48,502 nt of DNA from contig JAJRRA010000014.1 in NCBI GenBank assembly GCA_024279945.1, forward strand, positions 1 through 48,502, read 5' to 3'. Below are positions 24,059-33,124 of this stretch, in pieces. Positions within the stretch are counted from its first letter, which is position 1, and every line of letters begins with the position of its first letter. Below the pieces are notes generated by a model. That model did no database searches and was not told the origin of the DNA. It saw only the letters and a list, made by a program, of their open reading frames with translations. The DNA comes from Gammaproteobacteria bacterium (lineage in GTDB: Bacteria; Pseudomonadota; Gammaproteobacteria; Xanthomonadales; SZUA-36). The position numbers were made by a program, and so were the translations under genes.

Positions 24059-26119
24059 TTAACTACAAAGTTTATTTTTAACACAAAATAGCTTAAATCC
24101 CGGGTCGGCATAAGCCTGATTCCTTAGATATTCAACCAGACCACTTGCGGCTTCCCGGTCATCCGCCAGTAAATACATGCGTGCTTCATAATCAGACTCG
24201 ACACAACTCTGAAGCCCTCCTGAAGTGTTTTGACCAAAGCGGTCCGGAATGTCGAAAGCAGCAAGACCGTCGCGGCCGTTTCCTTCCCACCACTGGTAGC
24301 GAATCTTCTGCAGCCGGACTTTGTCGAGTCGGTCCGGGTATTGTGAGGCCACCTTGTTCAGCAGCAAGTCCAGCGCTTTTCTCAAGTATGAATTGGCGCT
24401 TGCCAGGCTCCCCGAGTGGAATTCGACAGCGGCAGATACAGTCAGGTAGTCAATGAATCCATTAAGGGAGAGGCTGGCCTGACGAGTGAATATTCCGGTC
24501 GAGTCCATTTGGGGCAGGAGTTCCTGCATGATGGCCCCTGCAGCTTCTGGCTGCCCCCTGTCCAGCAGCAGTTCAGCTAATATGACTTTCCGATAAATTG
24601 TCTCCCTGTGGATGCTGACGTTGCTGGGATCAGCCGCAGACAACTGTTGAAGAATAGATAGGGATTCGCGCAGGTCCTGTTCCGCCAAATCCAGGTGGCC
24701 CAGTTGTGTATGTAGCACGGAAGCGCCGGAAAGGGAATACGCATAGCGGCGGCTCAAGTCATTATTTCCTGGATCAGAGCGGGCGGAGCCCTCTGCCAGA
24801 GCCTTGACCTTTTCCCGAATCGCCATCGCTTTTTCCAGTTTGCAGGCTTGGGCCTGCGCATCGGCAGCCCAGGCCAGAGTGGTTGCGTAGCTGTCGATAA
24901 CCGCCTTATCCTGCGGCCTCAGGCGTACGACCTTTTCCATCAGTTTGACAGCATCGGTGGTCTGTTGAAGTGTCAGTTCATCAATGCCCAGGCCACTATC
25001 GAGCTGCAATGCAGCGAGATTGTTATAGGAATAAGCCAATTCCATAATCCAGTCCGGGTTTTCCGGGTCCCGCTCAAACAACTGACGCGTCAGGTGCTGA
25101 TAATTTGTCAGGGCTTGCAATGCAAGTTCGTACCGGCCCTGTTCCAAATACAGGTTGCCGATATAGAACTCTGCATTTCCCAATTGGAATAACAGATCCT
25201 GCATCTGCGGGTGCTTTTTTGACAAACTCAGAAACAGATCCCGTGATCGCTCTAACGCATCGAGGGCTTCAGTTGGTCTGCCCTGCCCCTTGCTCACATT
25301 CCCCATTTGCCGCAGAGCCAGGGCGACTTTTTTACCGGTCTTGAGCGACAGTTTGTCCAAATCCATACCCTCGAGGTGCCGCAAAGCCTCGGTGCTGATC
25401 AGGGCCAGTGTTTCAAGGTCTGCGTCCGATTGCAGTCTTTCGCCGAGATCAACAATGAAGGTGGCTAATTGTTCCGCTTTTTCGCGTTCATGCTGTTCAG
25501 ATATCTGTGAAATCGCCGTGATTGTAATCAGGCTCACCGCCATCACCACAGCAAAGCCAGCGACAAGTTGCCGTTTCCGGCGCCGCCGTAAATCCCTCCG
25601 GCGAAGTTCATCAAGTCGAATCCCCAGCAGTCCGGCGATCAGCTTTAGCCTGGCGATGTTCCTGCCATCCGCCCATTTTCGGACATCAGCCGCCAGAGGT
25701 TCGCGCATGCCGATCTCCGCCAGCGCAACGGGAAAGCAGGCGGCGACAGACCCGTCATCTGCAGGCTCGCCATCAACAATGATGCAAAAGATCCGGTCGG
25801 CTCGCCCGAGCCCGGCAAAATGACGAATTTCCTCGTTGACCCACTGTGAAGCTGCAGCAGCCGGGGAACAGATGACAATAAGATTTTCAGAGTCCGCCAG
25901 CGCTTGTTTTACCGTCGTTGCCAGGTCGGCGACCGAAGATAAATCATCGCGATCCCGAAATACGGGGCGAATACGGGCCGGCACGCTACCCACATCATTC
26001 CTGCTGCCCACCAGGTTGCGGGGTATGCGATAAGCTTCCAGTGCCCGGTGTAACCAGGACGCCCACGTTTCATCCTTGTGGCTGTAGCTGATATACGCCC
26101 TGTATCGGTATGGGGTCAT
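24059..26119 (-). CDS. TIR-domain protein with membrane helix and TPR-like repeats
   Basis: A 686-residue protein. An N-terminal TIR domain (about 1-140) shows YRAYISYSHKDETWASWL, FRDRDDL, and LIVICSPAAAASQWVNEEI with Glu97 at the usual NADase glutamate position. A basic stretch and one membrane helix (about 186-204) follow. After that comes a long helical region with TPR-like units (LDALERSRDLFLSLSKKHPQ, ALTNYQHLTRQLFERDPENP, YSLSGASVLHTQLGHLDLAE). Bacterial TIR domains can cleave NAD+ or make cADPR-like signals; whether this one does is inferred. It is first in the operon with the exported protein and the SLOG-membrane protein. The amidohydrolase gene is divergent. Confidence 0.8.
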   Translation of the reverse strand: MTPYRYRAYISYSHKDETWASWLHRALEAYRIPRNLVGSRNDVGSVPARIRPVFRDRDDLSSVADLATTVKQALADSENLIVICSPAAAASQWVNEEIRHFAGLGRADRIFCIIVDGEPADDGSVAACFPVALAEIGMREPLAADVRKWADGRNIARLKLIAGLLGIRLDELRRRDLRRRRKRQLVAGFAVVMAVSLITITAISQISEQHEREKAEQLATFIVDLGERLQSDADLETLALISTEALRHLEGMDLDKLSLKTGKKVALALRQMGNVSKGQGRPTEALDALERSRDLFLSLSKKHPQMQDLLFQLGNAEFYIGNLYLEQGRYELALQALTNYQHLTRQLFERDPENPDWIMELAYSYNNLAALQLDSGLGIDELTLQQTTDAVKLMEKVVRLRPQDKAVIDSYATTLAWAADAQAQACKLEKAMAIREKVKALAEGSARSDPGNNDLSRRYAYSLSGASVLHTQLGHLDLAEQDLRESLSILQQLSAADPSNVSIHRETIYRKVILAELLLDRGQPEAAGAIMQELLPQMDSTGIFTRQASLSLNGFIDYLTVSAAVEFHSGSLASANSYLRKALDLLLNKVASQYPDRLDKVRLQKIRYQWWEGNGRDGLAAFDIPDRFGQNTSGGLQSCVESDYEARMYLLADDREAASGLVEYLRNQAYADPGFKLFCVKNKLCS

Positions 26120-26309
26120 TCAGGGGTGTCTGTCGCTTCGATTGGCCAAATGTACTCTCCCTGGTCTGTTGGTTTTTCCAGACGCTAATCGTACTAACTA
26201 TAGTGCTTGGCCAGTTTTTTGCAGGAATGGGCCATGCAGTTTGCTGATGCCAATAGGAATTAAACGGGTTACTCTTGCGTCTAATAAACGAAGACTGGAC
26301 GGATTTTCC

Positions 26310-28064
26310 ATGTACAGATGTTTCAACGCAGTGTTCTGTGTACTTCTTCTTTTGCCGGCGGTGCTGTTCGCCCAGGGCAGATTTATGGAAAATTTCCAGA
26401 ATGGCAATGTGGATGGCACTGACCTTGTGGTCAGTGCCAGGCAGCGGGCGGATCTCATCATCCACAACGGGCCGGTTTTCTCCGGCGAGGATCGCTCTGA
26501 AATATTTGAGGCTGTCATCATCAGGGGTGAACGAATTGTAGCGCTTGGCGGCGAGGATCTTGTGGACCGATATACCGCCGAACGGGTCATCGACCTTGCA
26601 GGACGCCTTGCTTTGCCCGGATTTATCGATGCCCACACCCACATGCGCGGGCGTCCGCGGCGGTGGATCTCACTTTCAAAAACCACATCGATTGTGCAAT
26701 TGCAGGAGCAGATCCGCGAAAAGGCGCAACAGCTCGGGAAAGGTGCCTGGATCACCGGGGCAGGCTGGTCCGAAGACCGCCTGAGTGACCAGCGTAAACC
26801 CACACGTTTGGATCTTGACCTTGCTGCACCGGATAATCCGGTGTTCCTGATGCGCGAGGGTGGGCACAGCGCGGTGGCGAATTCACGCGCCCTGGAAATC
26901 GCCGGCCTGGATGCGACATCACCCGACCCCGACAGCGGTCAACTGGAACACTTTGAAGATGGCTCTCTGAGCGGGATCATCCGTGAGCGCAACGATCTGG
27001 TGTTCGACTTTATTCCCCAGGCACCGCCGGATGAAGTAAAGGCCGATCTGGTCAGTCGTCTTCAGGGTCAGCTCCATCTTGGAATCACCAGCCTCACGGA
27101 TGCCTCGACCTCACCCCGGGATTTCGAATCAATCTGGCAGCAGGTTTATCAGGATCAGAGCAATAGCCCCCTTCCGCGCGCGACCGTCCAGATCAATTCC
27201 GGATTTGGCCGGGAGGTCATGGCAAAGGAGGCGCTTGAGCGGCTGACTGCCTTCGGTATGAAGACCGGTGATGGTGACGAACGGCTGAAAGTGGGTGCGT
27301 TGAAAGTTTTCGTTGACGGTGGCTTTACCGGGCCTGCCGCCTGGACACGCGAGCCCTACCGCAACGATTCCGATTATTTCGGTTCGCTCTCTGTATCGCT
27401 TGATGAGCTGAAGATTTTGTCGCTGGCCGCCCATGATGCGGGCTGGCAGTTGGGCTTTCATGCTATCGGCGATGCCGCCATAGAGGAAACCGTAGCAATT
27501 TTTGATGCCATTCTTCGTCAGTCACCGCGTGAGGACCACCGGCACTATGTCAATCACTTCACCGTATTGCCGTCGCTTGCCACCATGGATCTGATGGCCC
27601 GGCAGGGCATTGGCATCGTACAACAGCCGAACTTCAGTTACAGCCTGGAAGACCGTTACCGTGCTTACCTGCCGGAAGAAAAACTGCGCCACAACAACGC
27701 AATTAATACACCGCTTAAACGGGGCATAAAGATGGCATTTTCTTCAGATGTGATTCCCATTGGTCCACTGGTGGGTATTTATGCAGCGGTCACGCGACGC
27801 GGGGCATCGGGTGAAATCTACGGGGCTGATGAGCGCATCGACGTGGGCAAAGCCTTACAGATGTATACCGCAAACGGTGCATACATGACCTTCGAGGAGA
27901 ACGTCAAAGGTCAGCTTGCGCCAGGATTGCTGGCAGATATCGTGATCCTGAATGAGAATCTGTTGGAAATACCGCCTGAAAAAATCCTCGAGACACAGGT
28001 AGACATGACCATCCTGGATGGTGAAATTGTCTATCGGCGAACCGGCAATCGGTTGGCGGAGTGA
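26310..28064 (+). CDS. Exported amidohydrolase (YtcJ-like, amidohydrolase family 3)
   Basis: A 584-residue metal-dependent hydrolase. The start at 26310 gives a clean signal peptide (MYRCFNAVFCVLLLLPAVLFAQG); the longer frame upstream has no such sense. Family marks are GFIDAHTHMRGRP (metal-binding HxH), MREGGHSAVANSRAL, FVDGGFTG, and FHAIGDAAIEETV with a further metal histidine, then the C-terminal GQLAPGLLADIVIL. It would cleave an amide or similar bond in the periplasm. A permease gene follows after 13 bases, suggesting uptake of the product. The substrate is unknown. Confidence 0.87.
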   Translation: MYRCFNAVFCVLLLLPAVLFAQGRFMENFQNGNVDGTDLVVSARQRADLIIHNGPVFSGEDRSEIFEAVIIRGERIVALGGEDLVDRYTAERVIDLAGRLALPGFIDAHTHMRGRPRRWISLSKTTSIVQLQEQIREKAQQLGKGAWITGAGWSEDRLSDQRKPTRLDLDLAAPDNPVFLMREGGHSAVANSRALEIAGLDATSPDPDSGQLEHFEDGSLSGIIRERNDLVFDFIPQAPPDEVKADLVSRLQGQLHLGITSLTDASTSPRDFESIWQQVYQDQSNSPLPRATVQINSGFGREVMAKEALERLTAFGMKTGDGDERLKVGALKVFVDGGFTGPAAWTREPYRNDSDYFGSLSVSLDELKILSLAAHDAGWQLGFHAIGDAAIEETVAIFDAILRQSPREDHRHYVNHFTVLPSLATMDLMARQGIGIVQQPNFSYSLEDRYRAYLPEEKLRHNNAINTPLKRGIKMAFSSDVIPIGPLVGIYAAVTRRGASGEIYGADERIDVGKALQMYTANGAYMTFEENVKGQLAPGLLADIVILNENLLEIPPEKILETQVDMTILDGEIVYRRTGNRLAE

Positions 28065-28077
28065 GTCAGGAGCGTTT

Positions 28078-29427
28078 ATGACGGACGGAACATTTCATCG
28101 CGTACTGGGACGCATCGATACTTTCGCCCTTGCTTTCGGGGCAATGATTGGCTGGAGTTGGGTAATTCTGGCCGGGACTTGGGTGTCCGATGGCGGACTG
28201 CTCGGTGCTGCGCTGGCCTTCCTCGCAGGCGGTGTGGCTATCTGTATGATTGGATTGACCTATGCCGAGCTAGCATCGGCATTGCCTTTTGTGGGTGGCG
28301 AACACGTCTATACGCAAAGGGCTTTTGGTGAGGCAGCCTCTTATATATGTACCTGGTCAATCATCTTCGGCTATGTCGCAGTTGTTGCGTTCGAGGCCAT
28401 TGCTCTGCCGGTTGCCGTAGCAAGCCTGGTACCCGGGTTTCGACAGATTCCGCTGTGGACCGTTGCTGACTATCAGGTGCATGGCACGGAAGTGGCGCTG
28501 GGGGCACTGGCTGCCACCGGAATTACCTTGCTAAATATACGGGGTGTACGCATTGCGGCCCGGGTACAGGCTGTTGCGGTTATTTTTATTCTGGTTGCCG
28601 GGGCCTTGCTGATTGTGGGGGGCCTCCTGTCAATGGGACAGGAAAACAGCGAGGTCCTGCTTTGGGGCGGCAGCCCCGGGTTTTTGAGTGTGCTTATCAT
28701 GGTGCCGTTCCTGTTTGTCGGCTTCGATGTCATCCCTCAGTCTGCGGAAGAGATCAACACCTCACAACGTGATATCGGTCGTGTGCTGATCCGGTCCATC
28801 CTGTTGGCGATATTTTTTTATGTCCTGGTCGTTGTGGCGGTCGGGCTGTCCCCATCGGTGGGTGAGAATGAAGGACTGGTGACCGCTGTTGCTGCAGGCA
28901 AGGCATTCAACTCACCGGCAGTGACGGCTTTTATTGTTCTGGCGGGCATCGGTGGCATCCTGACCAGTTGGAATGCTTTTCTGATTGGTGGCAGCCGGGC
29001 CGTATTTGCGCTGGCCCACGCCGGCTATCTGCCGGCTTTTCTCGGGCGGATCCACCCGCAGTATGGGACTCCGTGGTATGCCATTGCGGTGATCGGCGGC
29101 ATTTCCGTCCTGGCGCCCCTGCTGGGGCGCAGCGCGCTGGTATGGATTATCGACGCCGGGGGGTTTGGTATTGTCATCGCGTATGTCTTTGTGGCCGCAG
29201 CGTTTATTGCCTTGCGTCGCAAGGAACCGGATCTTGTTCGACCATACACCGCGCCAGGCGGTGAGGCCACCGGGTGGATTGCCCTGACGCTGGGGATTGC
29301 CCTGTCCATGCTTTATCTGCCCTGGTCGCCATCGGCATTGCTGTGGCCACAGGAATGGGGCTTGTTGATTGGCTGGTATATTCTTGGTCTTGTCCTGGTG
29401 CTGAGCGCCAGGCAAATGAAAAAGTAG
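28078..29427 (+). CDS. APC-superfamily amino-acid/amine permease
   Basis: A 449-residue integral membrane transporter with about 12 hydrophobic helices. The first helix (FALAFGAMIGWSWVILAGTW) carries the GxxIG-like unwound segment of APC transporters. A second mark is YAELASALPFVGGEHVYTQR in helix 2. The start at 28078 is chosen because CAGGAG lies upstream; the longer open frame overlaps the amidohydrolase. Pairing with an exported amidohydrolase suggests import of the released amino acid or amine into the cytoplasm. This is inference; energy coupling is probably by H+ or Na+. Confidence 0.88.
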   Translation: MTDGTFHRVLGRIDTFALAFGAMIGWSWVILAGTWVSDGGLLGAALAFLAGGVAICMIGLTYAELASALPFVGGEHVYTQRAFGEAASYICTWSIIFGYVAVVAFEAIALPVAVASLVPGFRQIPLWTVADYQVHGTEVALGALAATGITLLNIRGVRIAARVQAVAVIFILVAGALLIVGGLLSMGQENSEVLLWGGSPGFLSVLIMVPFLFVGFDVIPQSAEEINTSQRDIGRVLIRSILLAIFFYVLVVVAVGLSPSVGENEGLVTAVAAGKAFNSPAVTAFIVLAGIGGILTSWNAFLIGGSRAVFALAHAGYLPAFLGRIHPQYGTPWYAIAVIGGISVLAPLLGRSALVWIIDAGGFGIVIAYVFVAAAFIALRRKEPDLVRPYTAPGGEATGWIALTLGIALSMLYLPWSPSALLWPQEWGLLIGWYILGLVLVLSARQMKK

Positions 29428-29510
29428 GATGCGAATAAGAATCAAAAGGGTTATCCTTGCGCGAACTGCCTGCATCAGGAGCCCACTACAGGGCCTGCTT
29501 CAAACTAACC

Positions 29511-31331
29511 ATGAAACGCACCGATACTTCCAATCCAGAATATTTCCACAAGGTTGTGGACTGCCAGTGGGGCTGCCCCGCACACACCGATGTACCTGAA
29601 TACATTCGATTGATCGCCCAGGGCCGTTTTGACGATGCCTATATGGTGAACCGGGAAAGCAATATTTTCCCCGGCATTCTCGGGCGGGTTTGCGACCGGC
29701 CCTGTGAACCTGCCTGCAGGCGCGGACGAATGGATGAGAAGCCGGTCGCCATTTGTCGCCTGAAACGTGTCGCTGCGGATCATCGTGGGGACATTACGGA
29801 TCGGCTGCCCCTTATCCCGCCGGAAAAGAATGGAAAAAAAGTTGCCTTGATTGGGGCTGGTTGCGCCTCGCTTGCCGTCGCCAACGATCTGATGCCCCTG
29901 GGTTACGAGGTGACCATATTTGAAGCGCAGTCCGTTGCCGGTGGCTTGATGCGCTTCAATATCCCGGCTTTTCGCCTGCCGATCGAGGTGTTAAACGAGG
30001 AAATCGCCTACATCGTCGACATGGGCGTGGAGGTTCACTACAACCACCGCATTGAGAGCATGAGCCAACTGCTGGAGCAGGGCTTTGATGCAATTTTTGT
30101 TGGTTCCGGCGCGCCCCGTGGCAAGGAACTCAAGTTGCCGGGACGGTATGACAGTGAGAATGTACACATCGGCATCGACTGGTTGGAATCCGTAGCATTC
30201 GGGCATATCGATGCCGTTGGGGAAAATGTGCTGATCATCGGTGTCGGCAACACCGCGATGGATTGCTGCCGAACCTCGCTGCGCCTGGGCGCCAAAAACG
30301 TCAAGGTCATGGCGCGTAAACCGCGTGAATTTTTCAAGGCTTCGGTGTGGGAGCTTGAAGACGCCGAGGAAGAGAACGTTGAGATCGTGGTCAACCGTTC
30401 TCCGAAAGAATTCGTGGTAGAAGACGGCAAACTCAAAGGCATGCTTTTTGAACTGATGGAATACACCATCGAGAACGGTCGTATCCAGGATCAGGATGTC
30501 ATTGGCGAGGAATTTGTCCCCTGCGATGATGTCGTGGTGGCGATTGGTCAGGAAAATGCTTTTCCCTGGATCGAGCGGGATCTGGGCATTGAGTTCAACC
30601 CGTGGGAAGAGCCGGTAGTGGATAAAGTGACTTTCGAATCCCGCCGCAAGGGTGTGTTGTTCGGTGGTGCTGCCGCTTTCGGCCCCAAAAATATTATTTG
30701 GGCCGTGGAACACGGCCACCAGGCAGCAATCTCTATCCATCGCCATTGCCAGGGAGAGTCGTTGACCGACCGCCTGCCGGTCACGCTCAATCTGAGCAGT
30801 CGCAAGATGGGACTGCATGAGTGGAGCTACTCCAACAGCTTTGATCCTGTGGCGCGCCGCAAGATGATGCACGTGCCGCTGGCCACGCGGTTCAGTGAAC
30901 TGGGTAAGGAGGTTGAACTTGGTTTTGATGCCGAACTGGCTGCGCAAGAAGTTGAGCGCTGTCTGAACTGTGATATACAGACTGTTTTCACCGATTCCCT
31001 GTGCATTGAGTGCGATGCCTGCCTGGACATCTGTCCGACCCAGTGTCTGACCATCACGTCCAACGGCGACAAAGAAGACCTGGTCAAACGACTCAAAGCA
31101 CCGGTGGTGGAGCATGAACAACCGCTGTTCGTATCAGATGAACTGAAGCAGACTTCCCGGGTGATGGTCAAAGACGAGAACTTCTGTATCCATTGCGGAC
31201 TTTGTGCCGAGCGCTGCCCCACGGCCGCCTGGGATATGCAAAAGTCGCTACTGAATTTTCCCCAGGCCATAGACTATGTCGACGGCAATAAAAGTGGTGA
31301 GCACCCATGTCAGAAACGCAAAGCCGGATAA
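29511..31331 (+). CDS. GltD-like flavo-iron-sulfur subunit of a 2-oxoacid oxidoreductase
   Basis: A 606-residue electron-transfer protein. The N-terminus has a glutamate-synthase-small-subunit type iron-sulfur domain (CQWGCPAHTDVPEYI, RVCDRPCEPACRRG). The middle has FAD- and NAD(P)-binding folds (GAGCASLAVANDL, IIGVGNTAMDCCRTSLRLGA). The C-terminus has two ferredoxin motifs (CIECDACLDICP, CIHCGLCAERCP). It would link NAD(P)H and ferredoxin-level electrons for the two genes downstream. Its last 25 bases overlap the alpha-subunit start at 31307. The ATG at 29511 has a poor Shine-Dalgarno; TTG at 29457 is an alternative. Confidence 0.82.
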   Translation: MKRTDTSNPEYFHKVVDCQWGCPAHTDVPEYIRLIAQGRFDDAYMVNRESNIFPGILGRVCDRPCEPACRRGRMDEKPVAICRLKRVAADHRGDITDRLPLIPPEKNGKKVALIGAGCASLAVANDLMPLGYEVTIFEAQSVAGGLMRFNIPAFRLPIEVLNEEIAYIVDMGVEVHYNHRIESMSQLLEQGFDAIFVGSGAPRGKELKLPGRYDSENVHIGIDWLESVAFGHIDAVGENVLIIGVGNTAMDCCRTSLRLGAKNVKVMARKPREFFKASVWELEDAEEENVEIVVNRSPKEFVVEDGKLKGMLFELMEYTIENGRIQDQDVIGEEFVPCDDVVVAIGQENAFPWIERDLGIEFNPWEEPVVDKVTFESRRKGVLFGGAAAFGPKNIIWAVEHGHQAAISIHRHCQGESLTDRLPVTLNLSSRKMGLHEWSYSNSFDPVARRKMMHVPLATRFSELGKEVELGFDAELAAQEVERCLNCDIQTVFTDSLCIECDACLDICPTQCLTITSNGDKEDLVKRLKAPVVEHEQPLFVSDELKQTSRVMVKDENFCIHCGLCAERCPTAAWDMQKSLLNFPQAIDYVDGNKSGEHPCQKRKAG

Positions 31332-33124
31332 ACGACTTTGTCCTGAAAATTGCCACGGTCAACGGCACCGGTTCGGCCAGTGCCAACGGACTGTTGATGA
31401 AAGCCATGTTTCGCATGGGCATCCCGGTTACGGGCAAGAATCTGTTTCCATCCAACATCCAGGGTCTGCCGACCTGGTACGAGATTCGCGCCAGCCACGA
31501 TGGCTACATGTCGTACCTGAACCGGGTAGACGTGATGGTGGCAATGAATGCCCAGACTTACCAGAAAGACCTGGATGAAGTCAGCCCGGGTGGTTTCCTG
31601 ATTTACGATTCCACCTGGCCTCGGGAGCGTACCCTGGCGCGCGATGATATTACTGTGCTGGGTGTCCCCCTGGCTAAAATCTGCAATGAAAACTTCAGCC
31701 TGGCGCGGATTCGTGTGCTGATGAAAAACGTGGCTTACGTGGGTGTGCTGGTTGCCCTGCTTGATATTGATCTGGACATCATGCGCACTCTGCTGGAAGA
31801 AACCTTTGCCAGCAAGCCCAAACTGGTGGAGAGCAACCTCAAGGCCATCATGCTGGGTTATGAGTATGCCGCCAATAATTTTACCTGTCCCTTGCCGGTT
31901 CGCGCCGAGCGAATGGGTGACAACAGTGGGAATATCCTGATCAACGGTAACGAGGCCGCTGGCCTGGGCTGTGTTTATGCGGGTGCTACCGTGGGCGCCT
32001 GGTATCCGATTACACCCTCCACCGGTGTGATGGACGCCTTTACAAAATACTGTCACATGTTCCGCACCGACCCGGAAACCGGTGACAATCTGTTCTGCAT
32101 TATCCAGGCGGAGGATGAGTTGGCGGCCGCGGGTATGGTACTGGGCGCCAACTGGGTCGGAGCGCGTGGTTTTACACCCACCTCGGGTCCGGGTATTTCG
32201 CTGATGAGCGAGTTCATCGGCTTTGCCTACTACGCTGAGATCCCGTCCGTATTCATTGATGTCCAGCGCGTGGGTCCGTCCACCGGTATGCCGACGCGAA
32301 CCCAGCAGTGTGACGTGATGCTGTGCGCCTACGCATCGCATGGCGATACCCGCCACCCGATTCTGTTTCCGGCTAACCCGCACGAATGTTTTACCATGGC
32401 GGTGACCGCATTTGACTTGGCCGAGCGCCTGCAGACACCGGTATTCATGCTGTCCGATCTGGACATTGGCATGAACGACTGGATGGTGCCGGAACTGACC
32501 TGGGACGATAACTATCGTCCGGATCGTGGCAAGGTTCTGGGCCCGAAAGATCTGGCGAAGATGGATCGCTTCGTGCGCTATCTGGATGTTGACGGCGATG
32601 GCATTACCTACCGTACCTTGCCTGGCGAAGATCCCAAGGGCGCCTATTTCGTTCGTGGCTCCGGCCACAATCGCTACGGCGCCTATACCGAGGATTCAGA
32701 CGCCTACCAGGATGTGATCGACCGTCTGCTGGTGAAGTGGGAAACGGCCAAGACCGTGGTGCCGGACGCCGTGATCAGCAAGGCGAACCAGCCCACCCGC
32801 CTGGGTATCATTGCTTACGGTTCCTCTGACGGCGCTGTGATCGAAGCTCGGGACCGCCTGGAAGAGCAGGGCATTCATGCGAACTACCTGAGGATCAGGG
32901 CTTTTCCGTTTACCCGTGAGGTAATGGACTTCCTGCACGACCACGACACGGTCTTTGTCGTTGAACAGAACCGTGACGCACAGATGAAATCATTGCTTAT
33001 GCTTGAATACAACCACATCGCCGACCGCCTGGTATCCATCCTGCATTACAACGGAATGCCCATTTCCAGTGAGTACGTGGTGCGTGACGTGAGTAAACAG
33101 GTAAATCCGGAGGCAGCGGCATGA
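31307..33124 (+). CDS. 2-oxoacid:acceptor oxidoreductase, alpha subunit (gamma-alpha fusion)
   Basis: A 605-residue subunit. The gamma domain comes first (residues ~15-190: GTGSASANGLLMKAMFRMG, NLFPSNIQGLPTWYEIR). The alpha pyrimidine-binding domain follows (GCVYAGATVGAWYPITPSTG near residue 230) and a C-terminal transketolase-like domain (LGIIAYGSSDGAVIEARDRL). With the beta subunit it would decarboxylate a 2-oxoacid (such as 2-oxoglutarate) to an acyl-CoA with TPP and reduce ferredoxin, or run in reverse. It overlaps the beta-subunit gene by 4 bases (ATGA). The substrate cannot be set from sequence alone; korA-like is a fair label. Confidence 0.87.
   Translation: MSETQSRINDFVLKIATVNGTGSASANGLLMKAMFRMGIPVTGKNLFPSNIQGLPTWYEIRASHDGYMSYLNRVDVMVAMNAQTYQKDLDEVSPGGFLIYDSTWPRERTLARDDITVLGVPLAKICNENFSLARIRVLMKNVAYVGVLVALLDIDLDIMRTLLEETFASKPKLVESNLKAIMLGYEYAANNFTCPLPVRAERMGDNSGNILINGNEAAGLGCVYAGATVGAWYPITPSTGVMDAFTKYCHMFRTDPETGDNLFCIIQAEDELAAAGMVLGANWVGARGFTPTSGPGISLMSEFIGFAYYAEIPSVFIDVQRVGPSTGMPTRTQQCDVMLCAYASHGDTRHPILFPANPHECFTMAVTAFDLAERLQTPVFMLSDLDIGMNDWMVPELTWDDNYRPDRGKVLGPKDLAKMDRFVRYLDVDGDGITYRTLPGEDPKGAYFVRGSGHNRYGAYTEDSDAYQDVIDRLLVKWETAKTVVPDAVISKANQPTRLGIIAYGSSDGAVIEARDRLEEQGIHANYLRIRAFPFTREVMDFLHDHDTVFVVEQNRDAQMKSLLMLEYNHIADRLVSILHYNGMPISSEYVVRDVSKQVNPEAAA

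Noticed and set aside
29991-31121. 376-residue minus-strand open frame
   Set aside because: It is a shadow of the GltD-like gene, which has clear motifs on the plus strand.
31310-32668. 452-residue minus-strand open frame
   Set aside because: It lies opposite the alpha subunit; histidine/glycine-rich composition is typical of antisense reading of a real gene.
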